Source of the DNA: Coenobita brevimanus
Taxonomy: Eukaryota > Arthropoda > Malacostraca > Decapoda > Coenobitidae
Assembly: GCA_032717465.1 (NCBI GenBank)
Contig: CM064669.1
Span: forward strand, 43,944,001 to 44,008,000
Length of the DNA stretch: 64,000 bases
Reading direction: 5' to 3'
Position numbers and translations under genes: made by a program. The notes under the pieces are model-generated. The model was not told the origin of the DNA, made no database searches, and was given only the letters and a program-made list of their open reading frames with translations. Of this stretch, positions 12,612 through 26,559 are shown piece by piece; positions within the stretch are counted from its first letter, which is position 1, and each line of letters opens with the position of its first letter.

Positions 12612-12787
12612 TGGGTGGGTGAGTGGGTGGACAGGATGGGTGGGTAAGTGTGGGTGAGTGGGTGGGCAAGATGGATGGGTAAGTGTGGGTGAGTGGGTGG
12701 ACAGGATGGGTGGGTAAGTGTGGGTGAGTGGGTGGACAGGATGGGTGGGTAAGTGTGGGTGAGTGGGTGGACAGGATGGGTGGGTAA
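12612..12787. repeat. 35-bp minisatellite, about 5 copies
   Basis: The unit GGGTGAGTGGGTGGACAGGA plus TGGGTGGGTAAGTGT is nearly identical across copies. Minus-strand frames reading THPSCPPTHPHLP are by-products. Confidence 0.92.
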
Positions 12788-12951
12788 AATGGTACCCAGA
12801 TGGTCTTCTCCCACAGGAGGAGTTCCTGGGTCCCAGGCAATGCCGGTATGCACGATCATAAGGTTTTTCCCGGACAACGCCGGGTACTCCTGCTAGTGAA
12901 AAATAATGTGACATTCTTAACTATCAGCCAACATTACCCAACTGTTTCAAG

Positions 12952-13130
12952 GGAAGGAGTTTATTTATTCTACCTAGGGAACACTTTCCTGGTGATGGGG
13001 TTAATTTATTTAGCCTAACGAAGACCATTCCTGGTGGAGGATAATTTAATCAGCCTAGGGGAGACCAGCTCTAATGAAGGGGTTAATTCATACGGTCTGC
13101 TGGAGGCCTTACCTGGTGAAGGGGTCAAAG
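12952..13130. repeat. About 43-bp tandem repeat, 4 copies, ending in GGGGTTAA-like units
   Basis: Imperfect units of the form GTTAATTTATTTAGCCTA, GGAGACC, CCTGGTGAAGGGG are spaced about 41-46 bp apart. Each unit ends with the MITE-like terminus, so the array looks like serial duplication of that end. Confidence 0.7.
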
Positions 13131-14184
13131 CACTTGGTTCTGTTCTGCATATTGCTGTAGTTTTATTATTGCTGCCGTCAGACGATTTCACTGAGTTTAT
13201 AAAATACCTGTCGTATTGAAGGTGTAAATGACTTAGGCCTCTTCGAAGGATGCTTATGGCGAATGGCCACAAACGTACCGGTATTTAGTTGGTGGTCCTT
13301 TCATTTTGTTCATGTTACTCAAACGATTTTATTCTGCTGAACAGGGGCAGAGACTTGCCGGATTAAAACAGTTAAGAGATAACTCCATACTGTAAGTACA
13401 GTAACATTGTATTTGATTTTTTCCCTGCTACCGCCAGGCGATTTTATACAAGTGAAGAGAAACCCCTTATAGTGACAGGGTAAAAAAAAAAAAACAGTCG
13501 CCATTACCCACCTCACTGGCAAATATTTCCCCAATTTCTGAATATAATTGTACGGGGGTAGATTTTATTTATCTGCTTGAAGTATATTTATCCCTAATGA
13601 TTCCACAAGAGCCATTACGGCAAATAACCCCAATAAGGTGAGGTTGATACGTGAGGACGGCGGGGTTTGTGACCCCCATCTCCTTTTTTGAAGGTAAAAC
13701 GAATAGAGTAAACGGCGTCCTTGCAGTGAAGGGGTTAAAGCCTCTGCCAGGGATGCTGTTGCCCAATAAAACCAGGAAGGTAGTAGTGTTATTCTTTATT
13801 ATTCCTGTAATTGCTACAGTTAGCGTTATTAAGAACCACCATCAGTTTCTGTGCTTTATCGAGCTTGTAAGCAACGACCTCTCTCCTTAGTAATTGCCAG
13901 CGGCCGGTGCGTGTAAAATTAACTGCATTGATAACACATCAACTACATTTCCAATTAAAGATTATTCCTTCATCACAAACAGTATGGTTACAGGAAGGCA
14001 TTTCCTGCCCATTATCTCGCCCGGACGGAGTCTGGCGAGGAATTGTTTTTGGTGGAATTTGTTTGTTTGTTAGCAACATACGGAAAAACGGAAGCATGAA
14101 ATTGCGTGAAACTCTCAGGATATATGGGCGCTGGTCCCAAAAGGAAGTGATTAAATTCTGGAGGTAATTGAGTGAGCTAGAAAG
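13131..14184. other. Non-coding stretch with MITE-like remnants
   Basis: Family cores occur at about 13165-13200 (CTGCCGTCAGACGATTTCAC) and about 13310-13345 (AAACGATTTTATTCTGCTGA), with a GTGAAGGGGTTAAAG end at about 13725. No coding signal beyond short chance frames. Confidence 0.5.
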
Positions 14185-14775
14185 GTCAAGATCAAGGTCA
14201 CGGGTTTTCAGAGGGCTACAACTTGAGACTGGTTGAAGATAGATAATACTATTATCAGCATACAGGAACTGCCACATGTGCTTTCATTTGGCACCAAGAC
14301 CTTTGACCTTGAGTGACCTTGAAAAGTCAAACTCAATGTCACGGATATTCAGAGGGCTGTAACTCGAAACTGGTTGCACATAGATATTTACTATTATCAA
14401 CATATAGGAAGGCCCATATGGGTTTGTAATTGGGACCATGACCATTGACCTTAAGTGACCTTGAAAGGTCAAACTCAAGGTCACGGATATTCAGGGGTCT
14501 ATAGCTCGAAACTGGTTTGAAGAAAGAGATATTTACTATTATCAAGATATAGAAAGTCGTATATGTCCCAGGCTTTTATTTCGCACTATGACCTTTGACC
14601 TTGAATGACCTTGAAAGGTCAGACGCAAGATAACGTATTTTCAGAGGGCTGTAACTTGAAAACGGTTGAAAATAAAGAGATATTTACTTTCATCAACATA
14701 TAGGAAGTGCTTTGTGGCCATTCCATTGTACCATGAACTTTAACCTTTAAAGGTCAGACACAATGTTACGGACTA
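14185..14775. repeat. About 142-bp tandem repeat, 4 copies, rich in nuclear-receptor half-sites
   Basis: Units recur at spacings of about 141, 142 and 149 bp, marked by TTCAGAGGGCTGTAACT and ATATTTACTATTATCAACAT. Each carries TGACCTTGA-type motifs. TGACCTTGAAAGGTCA occurs at 14456 and 14606, with a one-base variant at 14314. TGACCTTTGACCT (a DR1 arrangement read on the minus strand) occurs at 14589. These match the AGGTCA half-site of nuclear receptors. Whether any protein binds here is unknown. Confidence 0.85.
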
Positions 14776-14848
14776 CCATAGCGTTAGAAGTTGAAAATAG
14801 TGGAATCCATTTCATTTGCGCCTTTACCTTAGGCTTTAACTGTTTACT

Positions 14849-16728
<1,880 letters not shown>

Positions 16729-16930
16729 ATGGTAGCTTAGTGGTAATACGCTCCCCTGCCGTCTTAGATTCTCCTATTTCTGGGTTCAAACTCGCCCTTG
16801 ACGTACATTTAAGTGTGTACCGTAATGGTACTAATCTGCCCCCTCCTGTACCTCACTCATTTCATACCAGTGAGGTATGAGGCAGGTGCAGTATCAATGG
16901 CATAACACCTGACATTGTATTTCTGGATAA
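16729..16930 (+). mobile_element. tRNA-derived SINE-like element
   Basis: TAGCTTAGTGGTAATACG (A-box-like, about 16733) is followed about 50 bp later by GGGTTCAAACTC (B-box-like, 16782), the spacing of an internal Pol III promoter. A non-tRNA body follows. The acceptor stem does not pair cleanly, so it is not a functional tRNA gene. Confidence 0.5.
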
Positions 16931-17454
16931 TCTGGTGTGAATATTGCAACATTTATATAGCTGTTTTCTCCACAACTGTCCTTTCAGTTTTTATGACAGC
17001 GACAGGACAAGGGTAGGCAATGCTAAGGAAAAAAAGGACGACGAAAGTGTAGAACAAAGAAGGTTGCAAAAGAACCAAAATCTTGGCCAGTATAAGGTGA
17101 AAATGGTATACATATTTGTGTGGATAGAGCTGTGTCATATGGAACATATCGATAACTTATATTGAGCCTGCTTACATTTTTGTGGTGGTCACCCTTAACG
17201 AACACATGGCAGAGACGTTTAACAATACCGACATAAAGATAGGTAGATAGATAAATAGATAGAAACATTGTTAGGTAGACAAATAGTCTTCCACGACAGG
17301 TTCTTATTTTGGTTCGTTTTGAACTAGCTATGGCTCTTGTTTTTTAAAAGATAGATAGATTTAAAGTAAATATTCGCAAAACTGCGTTTTTTCTATGTGC
17401 ATTCTGTACTTTTCCGGTTCCTAAATAGCTGCAGTAATTGAAACACATCGATGG
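16931..17454. other. Non-coding stretch, nothing recognised
   Basis: Only short chance frames and scattered GATA/TAGA copies near 17235-17270. Confidence 0.5.
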
Positions 17455-17675
17455 TTACGTATGTTGTTGTTGAATAACCTCGGTCTGTCTGGTTCAACAG
17501 ATCCATCTACTGCAGACAAGCAGTCGCCCTGCAGGGCTGTTCTATGCAGTGAACCGATATTCTGTTGCGGCAGAGAACACCTCACTACAGAGAGGTGGGG
17601 AAGAGTATGGAAGTTTGGTTCTTGGACGGATGCCGCATTTGCGTCTAACCACTCAGTTAACAGGGACGCCGGATA
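17455..17675 (+). repeat. Dispersed repeat D, copy 1
   Basis: Homologous in the same orientation to 21455-21660. Shared landmarks are GTTGTTGA-TAACCTC-GTCT, CAGACA-GCAG-CGCCC, GTGAACCGAT-TTCT-TGCGGC and GGACGCCGCATTTGC...GTTAACAGGG. Class unknown; no ORF is shared. Confidence 0.65.
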
Positions 17676-17990
17676 GGAAGCAGTTAGGTAGATATGTTGG
17701 TAGAAAGGCAGATAGGTAGATTCATATGTAGAAAGTTACAATGCTGTTCTTCAAGTACTGGGTTATATTAGGCTCTGGTGAGCTTTATGACAAAGGGACT
17801 GATGAAAAAAAAAAAAAAACGGACAAATTCATTGATCGAGATAAAAGAATATTCCCCCAATCCCCTGTTTTTCTTGGGTCGATGTGTAATTGGTTATGGC
17901 TCCGGTGACCGTAAATTTTGCATGGATTTCTTGTAATGGAAGACGGTGGTGGCACTTGATTGGCAGCTTTGTTGTTTACTGATACTTGTA

Positions 17991-18049
<59 letters not shown>

Positions 18050-18889
18050 CAGAGAGTGCGATGGCGTTTCTATCAGTGTTCTCTGTGACTGCACACACCT
18101 CACCCTCACCCACCCCAACCACGTTGTTACACTGTCTGCAGTGGTTGGGTGTGTCATTTATACATGTAAAACTGTTAATATTCCTCTTATTCCATACGGT
18201 ATATGTTGATGCCTAAGTTTATGACACGGGCATGAGGCAGTGCCATTGGCGGGACCTGCACCATATGTGTGATACTGCCAGTGGTCACCGTTGTGCTCGC
18301 CGCTATAATTCATAACTACCATCTTAGTTATTGCTTTATTTATAGATGGTCACTGATAATTTAGTAGCAGAGTGCTAGGTCATATGGAGTGGGTTACGAT
18401 GTGTGGAATCAACGTTACTGTTATATACACAAAGCTAATTTATTATGGGCTAGTTAAATATCACTTTCTTATATAATGTGTAGTCATATATTGCAATATA
18501 ATATAATATGGTTTCCATTGTTTCAGGTAAGTATTTGTGCAGTATTTGGGTCTCTACTTAGGTAAGTACCGTAACTTATTTTATCCAGCCAGTACCTTGT
18601 TCTCTTATTCAAAGCTTGCTTGTTTGATTCACATAATCCATCACATCCCTTCAATTACTGGGTGTATATTACACAGAGAATTTACAGAATTTATCTTCAA
18701 CTTCCTGCAACGGTAGTCCTTCCAGTATTTATATTATCACCAGTCTTAGTTGTTGTCTGTAGTAAAATTAAGTATGTCGAAGGATACCTAAGACTTGGCT
18801 CCACAGATTTGCCGAAATTTTCCACAACGGTTCTCATAGTTAGAGCATTTTACAGTCACATTATCCCACTGACTTCCTCATGACTGGCA
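17676..18889. other. Non-coding stretch with a (GT)n(GA)n microsatellite
   Basis: A GT tract at about 17993-18035 is followed by a short GA tract. No other feature is recognised. Confidence 0.5.
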
Positions 18890-19292
18890 AAAATATCTAC
18901 ATTGATGTACTTTCTGCCCTCACTTGCCGTCTTAGTACTAAGAAGGCATAAGTGCCTAATGGGGCCCTTCCTGTTGTCCTCAAGAACTGTGCTTCTGCCT
19001 AGGTAAACTCTTTAGCCTTTGGCGACATGTGCCTTTCCTTCTTGCTGGAAATTTGCTCTCATTCAGCCTGTCCCAAAGAAGGGTGAGCATTTCCAGCCCT
19101 CTCACTATCGCCCAATTGTTTTAATGTCTTGTATTTCAGAAGTTTATGAATCTGTTCGTGACAGAATATTTTTAAAGAACCTTTCCTCTCAGAACCATCT
19201 TTCTGATGGTTTATATGTCAGCACCAAAATGACTGCAGGGAACGGGGTTTGTTGTGCCTTAGCACCGCTTCTTGTTTATTTATGTACCTAAT
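18890..19292 (+). pseudogene. Jockey-like LINE reverse-transcriptase fragment
   Basis: The frame from 19019 reads FPSCWKFALIQPVPKKGE, then SHYRPIVLMSCISEVYES and LSDGLY, the fingers region (blocks before the catalytic YADD motif) of a jockey-type reverse transcriptase. About 100 bp upstream, in other frames, are remains of the KKAxGPNGVPPVVLKNC region. The copy has no palm, no endonuclease and no 3' tail, so it is a short inactive relic. The longer copy at 21661-23400 belongs to the same broad group. Confidence 0.75.
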
Positions 19293-19295
19293 ACC

Positions 19296-20510
19296 AGAAG
19301 AGCAGACTGCCAATATTGTGTGGAATTTAAGGTATTGACAGAGTATGAAGTGGAGTTCCGTGCATAACACCGTAAAATTAATAGAACGTTGAGGCCTAAC
19401 ACGCTGTTCCCTACACCACACCACACCACACCATTTAACCCTACACTCTACCACACCGACTACTCCTCACCACTTAACAAACCACTTTCCACCACCACCA
19501 CACTACACCCTACCTACTCTCCTCCTCCACACTACCCACTCTCCACCTCCACACTACCCATTCCCGACCGCCAGACTACGCACTCCCCACAACCACACTA
19601 CCCACTCCCCACAACCACACTACCCACTCCCCATCACCACACTACGTCCTCACCACCACCACCACCACCACCACCACACTGCATCCTCATCACCACCACC
19701 ACACTAGATCCTCCCCACCACCACCACACTAGATCCTCCCCACCACCACCACACTAGATCCTTCCCACCACCACCACACTAGATCCTCCCCACCACCACC
19801 ACCACCATCACACTACGTCTCCCCACCACTATCACAAAACATGCTCCCCACCACCACCGCCAGCAACACGCTACATCCTCCCAACCCCCACACCACACCC
19901 TCCTCACCATCACACTACACCCTCTACACTACTATGACGACACTCTCCCTACCACAACCTCTACCACCACACTACACCCTCCCCACCACCACTACCTTCA
20001 CAGTACACCCTCCAGACCACCGCCGCCACACCACACCATCCAACCCATCACCACCACCATCACTATACTTTCCAAGCCACCACCACCACACCACATCGTC
20101 CATACCACCATCACCACATTACACTACTCTTTCACCGCCACACTACATTCTAGCCATCACCACCACCACCATACTACACCCTCACTTCTCAGCCCTCCAC
20201 ACCATCTTACTACATCTCCCACCACCACACAGACACACCCCACCACCATCATATTTTGCATTAACACTGCGACCACCATACTGCCCCCTCACCACCATCA
20301 CCACACTACATCCTGCCCACTTCCACCCCAAAAATTCCCTCACTACCACCACCACCACACAATACCCAACGCCACCACGCAACACCATTTCCACCACACT
20401 ACACTACACCCATCCCACCACCACCACATTACACTACACTTGTCCCACCACCTCCGCCAGACTATTCCCTTCCCACTACCACCACCACCACACTACAACC
20501 TTCCCTCTTT
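19296..20510 (+). repeat. CCA-rich satellite-bearing repeat C, copy 1
   Basis: A unique-looking 5' part (19299-19430, with TCCGTGCATAACACC, AATAGAACG and GAGGCCTAACAC) is followed by about 1.1 kb of degenerate CACCACCACACTACACCCTCC units. The same 5' part precedes a similar CCA-rich block at 24310-25145, so this is one dispersed family and not two independent expansions. Threonine/proline/histidine-rich frames here are compositional. Confidence 0.8.
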
Positions 20511-21454
20511 TCCCCATTTCTTTTGCCGTTTTTCTCGATTTACTTTCCTTCTCTTTCCTCCTTTACCATTTAATGAGGGAGAGTAATCTCTCACTGCGTT
20601 CCAATTTTGGTCTATAAAATTATTACAAGATGACGCATCAATACACAAAGGTGATTTTACAGAATAAGAGAGAAAGTACAAACAAGATGAGTCGTTGTAT
20701 CCTGTGCAGAAAGAAAACTGAAAGAGAATGAACGGGAATGACAAGCTGCTGATAGGAGAGTAAAAAAGACAAGCGATCAGAAGAGACAGTAGGAACACAA
20801 CCAGAAGAAAAAAGTAGAGATGAATGGAGGATGGGGAAAGAGGGGAGGAAGAGGAAGAGAAGAACGGGCCGAGGGGAAGGAGTGATAAATGGTGGACAGG
20901 AACAATAGGAAGAAATAGAATAACAAGCTGCGAGGGAAAAAGAATATGGTTGACGAATGGAAGAGAGGAAGGAAGCACAATACTGCCGAAAGAGAAGCTA
21001 GGTCAGGTTAGGTTAGTTAAGGTCGAGGGGAGGAAGAGACGGAAGGAGCCACAAAACAGTTACGCCGAAGAGATTGCAAGGCAATTTTAACGATAAAAAC
21101 AGGGGGGGGGGGGAATTTAGTATAGAAAAGAAGAGAGGGAAAGCAGAAAAAGACTAAAATGTAAAAAATGAGGAAGGGAAGGAAGAAGATTAAGTAATGC
21201 AAAACAGAGAATAAAGACGAGGTGAAGAAACAGTGGAAAAAGAGGAGCAGAGAGAAGTATGTACATGCATAGTACGGAAGGGAAGAGGTAAAGGGAAGGG
21301 AGCGAGCGTGGTGATGTGAGGTGAGGTGTTAGGGAGAGTGTCAGACTGAGGCCCCTCTGTGTAAAGGTAAATAAGATAGCAACAGACTCTGTAAATTGAC
21401 GGTTTGTTGGAAATTCTAGCCAGAGGGATAACCTGCCATTCGATTGCAGCACTT
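20511..21454. other. Purine-rich non-coding stretch
   Basis: Long G/A-rich runs at 20640-21260 (GGGGAAAGAGGGGAGGAAGA type) give serine/leucine-rich frames on the minus strand that I do not believe are genes. A small TTAGG-like patch at about 21002 is too short to be telomeric. Confidence 0.55.
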
Positions 21455-21660
21455 TACAGTTGTTGATCAACCTCAGTCTCTGACCGAGCTGACCCATCAG
21501 TCACAGACACGCAGCCGCCCCTTCTGGGCGATCCCCGTCCAGTAAACCGATGTTTCTTTGCGGCTGAGAGCGCCCTGCTTCAGAGACAGGGAGATGTGTT
21601 GGAATTTGGTTCCTGGGTGGACGCCGCATTTGCCTTTCTCTGTTAACAGGGTCATCGTAG
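21455..21660 (+). repeat. Dispersed repeat D, copy 2
   Basis: Diverged partner of 17455-17675. It ends at the same GTTAACAGGG landmark, just before the decayed LINE begins. Confidence 0.65.
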
Positions 21661-23400
21661 TATACTCCAGTCCAAACTTGTTGTTGACATTTTTTCAACA
21701 AATTCAACCTTAAGTACAGAAAATCACAATATTCTTGTACTTGATTTTGATTCCCCTCGTATACCTCCTTTCATGATTCACACCAGATACGTACAAGCTG
21801 TATTACAGAATCTCTCAGCAGACAACGCTACTGGTCCAGATGAAACTCCTTCAATAGTACTTAAAAATTATTCCTCAGTGTTGGCTCCTGTATTGGCAAA
21901 ATTTTTCCTCTTATGCATCCGTCTCAAGGTTTCCAGCAGCCTCTTGGAAAGAAGCAAATATCCATCCTTTTCCTGAAAAAGAGGGCAACGTCTGATCCAT
22001 CAAACTATAGACCAGCTGCAATAACATCCATTCTCGGTAAAGTTTTTGAGACACCAATTAACAAACACATAATCAAGCATCTAGAAATCAGTAAATTAAT
22101 CAATGATCGGCAGTATAGATTTAGTCAAGAACGTTCAAATGTAGACATTCTTTGCCTTCTTTCCCATCAGATTAACAAAACAATAGACAAACACGATGAA
22201 GCACACACAACAGCACTTGATACATCAAAAGCATTTGACAGAGTATGGCATCGGGCAGTATTGTCAAAGATGTCACACTGTGGCCTTGCATCACTGGTTC
22301 CTCTAGTTTCTTCTTACCTTCATAATAGAAAAATACGGGTCATGGTAGATGAAATTTATTCTCAGTTTCATTCCATAAATGCTGGCGTACCGGTACCTCA
22401 GGGATCAGTTTTGTTGCCAACCCTCTTTCTCATTCATATAAATAACCTCCTATCTGTCACTCACAACCCAATACACTCTTATGCTGATGACTCGACCCTT
22501 CATAGTTCTTTCACATTTAGTACCTCCTTTACACAATTTGATATTATAAATTCCCAAATAAACACAGCAATTTCTCTGAACCAGGACCTTTCTAATAATT
22601 AAACAATGGGAACAAACAAATCTGGTCTCATTCAATGCTCAGAAAACTAAATACATTAATTTCTCCAACAGAAAGAATCCCTCAGCCTCTCATAATTTTA
22701 AATGATGTCAGTATTCTCGTATCCACTACAATTGATATCCTAGGTGTTACTCTAAACCCCAACCTAAGCTGGACAGCTTATATTAAATCCCACGCTAAAA
22801 ATGCTTCTAAAAAATTGGGACTTATGTACTGAGTTCGTGAGTTCTTCACTGACGAGTAGATGGTCACAATATACAAAAGTCATGTGCGTTCTCAGATCGA
22901 GTATTGTTCACCACTGTGGGGTGGATGTGGAGCGGTTGCATTGAGGCAGTTGGACAAAATTCAAAATAAAGCCATTAGATTAATCAATAATCCTGCCATT
23001 ACGCAGGACCTTCCTCCATTATCAGTACGTAGAGATGTTGCTTCTTTAGCATTATTTTATCGATATTTTTATCGTAAGTGCTCTAACAAACTGGCTTCAA
23101 TTGTGCCTCCCCTTCACATTTTCTCCCGAAATACTCGGGCAGCTGGGAGCGCCCATGAACTCTCACTCTCTCCCCCGCAATGCAGAACCTCTGCTTATCA
23201 AAATTCATTTATCCCCAGAACTACTACTCTCTGGAATTCACTTCCTGGGAGTTGTTTCCCACAGACATTTAATCCACTTCAATTTAAATCCAGTTGTTAT
23301 AAATATTTTATGAATGGAGGATGCCTTTAGGCACATGGACTTATTTTTTTCCTTTGTTTTTCCTTCTCCCATTCCTTATTAAAAAAAATAAAAAAAAACT
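21661..23400 (+). pseudogene. Jockey-like non-LTR retrotransposon, 5'-truncated and decayed
   Basis: Reverse-transcriptase pieces follow in order: NATGPDETPSIVLKNYSSVL (from about 21821), SNYRPAAITSILGKVFE (about 21998), TSKAFDRVWH (about 22225), VPQGSVLLPTLF (about 22397) and HSYADDSTLH (catalytic YADD, about 22478). The C-terminal region follows with ILGVTLNPNLSW, SQIEYCSPLWGG and WNSLPGSCFPQTFNPLQFKS, ending near 23330. The reading frame changes at least twice between about 21910 and 21990 and again near 22600-22680, and two in-frame stops lie at about 22830-22860. An A-rich tail ends near 23400. No endonuclease domain remains. The original product would copy element RNA into DNA at a nicked target, but this copy cannot do so. 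Confidence 0.85.
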
Positions 23401-23454
23401 TTGTAATTTTGGTATATGGTTACCACCAAGCGTTGTAAATGGTTTATTGAGTTA

Positions 23455-23690
23455 ACAAGAAACCATTAAGCGTGTCATTGTAGGTCCAGCAAAAGTTGAA
23501 AGAACATCATCAAAAAGTGCCTGTAAGGAAAGGGAGAAATAGGAAGAGAGGAGGGGAGAGACAGTGATTGAGTGAGAAACAGGAAGATGTGGCAGCACTA
23601 CGTCAAGTGAAAGGATGATAGTCGCCACCATCAACCACCAGCACTTTACAGAAAAAAGAAAAGAAAAATGGAAAAAGTGAGTCATATTAA
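23455..23690 (+). repeat. Dispersed repeat E, copy 1 (inverted relative to 35500-35690)
   Basis: ACTACGTCAAGTGAAAGGAT and GTCGCCACCATCAACCA here match the reverse complement of the 35.5-kb copy. Class unknown. Confidence 0.65.
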
Positions 23691-24309
23691 AAGGCAAAAA
23701 TGCTGATGAACAACTAATGAGACAGGAAACAAAGGAAATTGAGAAAAAATAATTCGCGTCCGTCTCATTACAGCACGATTATTTAATTTTCACTAATTCT
23801 CTCTACGGGCGATACATTTAAGGTCAGAGCAGACGTCTGGTAATCAAGGAGTTAATGAAAGGAATATCTAACTCCTTCATAACGAAAAATTTCTCCTGTG
23901 TTACATACTGTATATAATATCGACTGGAGATAGAAAAAAATAAAGTAAAAGGCGATCGTATGGAAGGGGATTGATAAACGCTAAATGAATGATAAGAGTT
24001 TGAATGAGGAATGAGTAGAATAAACGAAAATAATTATTGAACAAATATAAAAAGATGAGAGACAAAGAAAGGGTGATTGTGTACCAAGCACACTTCAGCC
24101 TTAATGAGACAGAAGTAATTTGATCGAGAGAGAGAGAGAGAGAGAGAGAGAATCATCATATGGGTCGTTTTCAGTCCTGTGTGTATTAGGAAGCACTGTA
24201 GTCAGATACTGGAAATCGTGGTGTTTAACTGAAATAAGCGAGGTATTGTAGATGCTTTTATTGTTTACTTATTTATTTTGCTAAAAAGTTCGGTCCTACT
24301 TTAGGTTAT
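23691..24309. other. Non-coding stretch with a (GA)n tract
   Basis: A GA tract lies at about 24127-24151, and a MITE-like end (CAGACGTCTGGTAATCAAGG) at about 23829. No gene is visible. Confidence 0.5.
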
Positions 24310-25145
24310 ATTAGAACAGCAGGATATCAATATTGTCTGGAATTTAGTTGTTGGCAAAATATATAAAGTGGCATTCCGTGCATACCACCATAAAACTAAT
24401 AGAACGATGAAGCCTAACGCACAGCTGTTGCCTACACCACAACACCACATTTTACCCTACACTCTGCCACACTACCCACCACCACCACTACACTACCTAC
24501 TCCTCCCAACCACCACACTACACCCTCCCACCCCCACCACACTACAGCTTCCCCACCACCACACCACCACCCCAACCACCATACTGCACATTCCCCAGCC
24601 CCCACCACACTCCATTCTTCTCACCCCCAGCACGCTACACTCTTCCCACCACCACCACACTACGCACTTCTAACCCCCACCACCACTACCCCACTACATC
24701 CTTCCCACCATCACCACACTACGTCCACCACACTACATCCTCCCCACCACCACCACCACCACACTACTGCTTCCCCACCCCTACCACACTACACCTTCCC
24801 CACCCCTACCACACTACACCTTCCCCACCCCCACCACACCACACCACCCCCTCCCCACCCCCACCACACTACATCCTCCCCACCACCATCACCACCACAC
24901 TACTGCTTCCCCACCCCTACCACACTACACCTTCCCCACCCCTACCACACTACACCTTCCCCACCCCCACCACACCACACCACCCCTTCCCCACCCCCAC
25001 CACACTACACCCTCCCCACCCCCACCACACCACACCCTCCCACCACCACCACACCCTCCCACCACCACCACACTATACCCTCCCCACCACCACCACTGCA
25101 CCCTCCCCACCACCACCACCACACTACACCCTCCCCACCACTGCC
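24310..25145 (+). repeat. CCA-rich satellite-bearing repeat C, copy 2
   Basis: The 5' part (24314-24440, with TTCCGTGCATACCACC, AATAGAACGATGAAGCC) matches the start of copy 1. About 700 bp of CACCACACTACACCTTCCCC units follow. An internal segment of about 125 bp is duplicated (near 24765-24870 and 24895-25010). Confidence 0.8.
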
Positions 25146-25884
25146 ACTCATAAGTTGAATAACGCTGCGGAAGTACGAAGAAGGAAGTACAAAAAGACGT
25201 CACCGGATTCCAAGTGGCAACTACTTACAGCTTCCCAAGTGAATAAAATCCTGTGGAGGCAGCGAGAATGAAATACCCAACCTTGACCCTGAAATGATAA
25301 GGTTAAAGAAAAAGTGTAAATATGAGGTAATGCTAGAAGTCGTATTAGGAGCCGTGTTCTCGTGCACACGGGACACTTAAGAAGATTTCTTCAGTAACGA
25401 GTTTGTTTATTACGCATTTATTGTTGTCTTAAGTTTCCTACATCATTCAGCACAGTTTGTATCTGCAGCATTTATTGCTAGATGATATTAAGAGGTATTC
25501 GACAAAATAATTAGCTGAGGAAGCGGTTTTAAGAAAGCCTCCTTAAACCAGCGAGAATATGACCTTTAAATGGAAAGTTAACGGGAGGGTAAACCAAGGC
25601 TTGTGGGTACAGCACACCCCTTCCTGATCACAGTCTTAGCGTACATTGTACACTCTGTAATCCCGGTAATGTACTCAGTGTTTCAGTACAGCCCCAAGCC
25701 TGTCACACTTCTAAATTCCCACCTTGTCTGTTTAGTTGACCTCGAGTTAGGTGAGGTGGATGGTAAATGAAGGTATAGTAAGCTGGCTCACTATTACAAT
25801 GAAGGTATAGTAAGCTGGCTCATTATGACAGTGAGGCACAAAAAATTCGTTTGGTGTTCCACAGGTCTGCTTCACACTTGTATA
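25146..25884. other. Non-coding stretch with a MITE-like core
   Basis: GTGAATAAAATCCTGTGGAG followed by a GCAGCGAGAATGAAAT core lies at about 25218-25272, immediately after the CCA-rich block. A short duplication (GAAGGTATAGTAAGCTGGCTCA, two copies) lies at about 25769-25822. No gene is visible. Confidence 0.55.
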
Positions 25885-26556
25885 TATCTAAAACTGGTAC
25901 TTAAGGAATTACTGAAGGTTGTATTTAAAACTGGTACTTAAGGAATTACTGAAGGTTGTATCAAAAACTGGTACTTAAGGAATTACTGAAGGTTGTATCT
26001 AAAACTGGTACTTAAGGAATTACTGAAGGTTGTATCAAAAACTGGTACTTAAGGAATTACTGAAGGTTGTATCAAAAACTGGTACTTAAGGAATTACTGA
26101 AGGTTGTATCAAAAACTGGTACTTAAGGAATTACTGAAGGTTGTATCTAAAACTGGTACTTAAGGAATTACTGAAGGTTGTATCAAAAACTGGTACTTAA
26201 GGAATTACTGAAGGTTGTATCAAAAACTGGTACTTAAGGAACTACTGAAGGTTGTATCTAAAACTGGCACTTAAGGAATTACTGAAGGTTGTATCTAAAA
26301 CTGGTACTTAAGGAATTACTGAAGGTTGTATCTAAAACTGGTACTTAAGGAATTACTGAAGGTTGTATTTAAACTGGTACATAAGGAATTACTGAAGGTT
26401 GTATCTAAAACTGGTACTTAAGGAATTACTGAAGGTTGTATCTAAAACTGGTACTTAAGGAATTACTGAAGGTTGTATTTAAACTGGTACTTAAGGAATT
26501 ACTGAAGGTTGTATCTAAAACTGGTACTTAAGGAATTACTGAAGGTTTTATCTAAA
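25885..26556. repeat. 37-bp minisatellite, about 18 copies
   Basis: The unit is GGTACTTAAGGAATTACTGA plus AGGTTGTATCTAAAACT. Three subtypes differ at the junction: TATCAAAAACT, TATCTAAAACT and a 36-bp TATTTAAACT form. They are interspersed, which suggests repeated unequal exchange. Confidence 0.95.
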
Positions 26557-26559
26557 CTC

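Noticed and set aside
19389..20617. 258-aa and 122-aa T/P/H-rich frames
   Set aside because: Produced by the CCA-rich satellite; no start context, domain or conservation.
21002..21020. Telomere-like GGTTAGG patch
   Set aside because: Only two or three imperfect units; too short to be an interstitial telomere tract.
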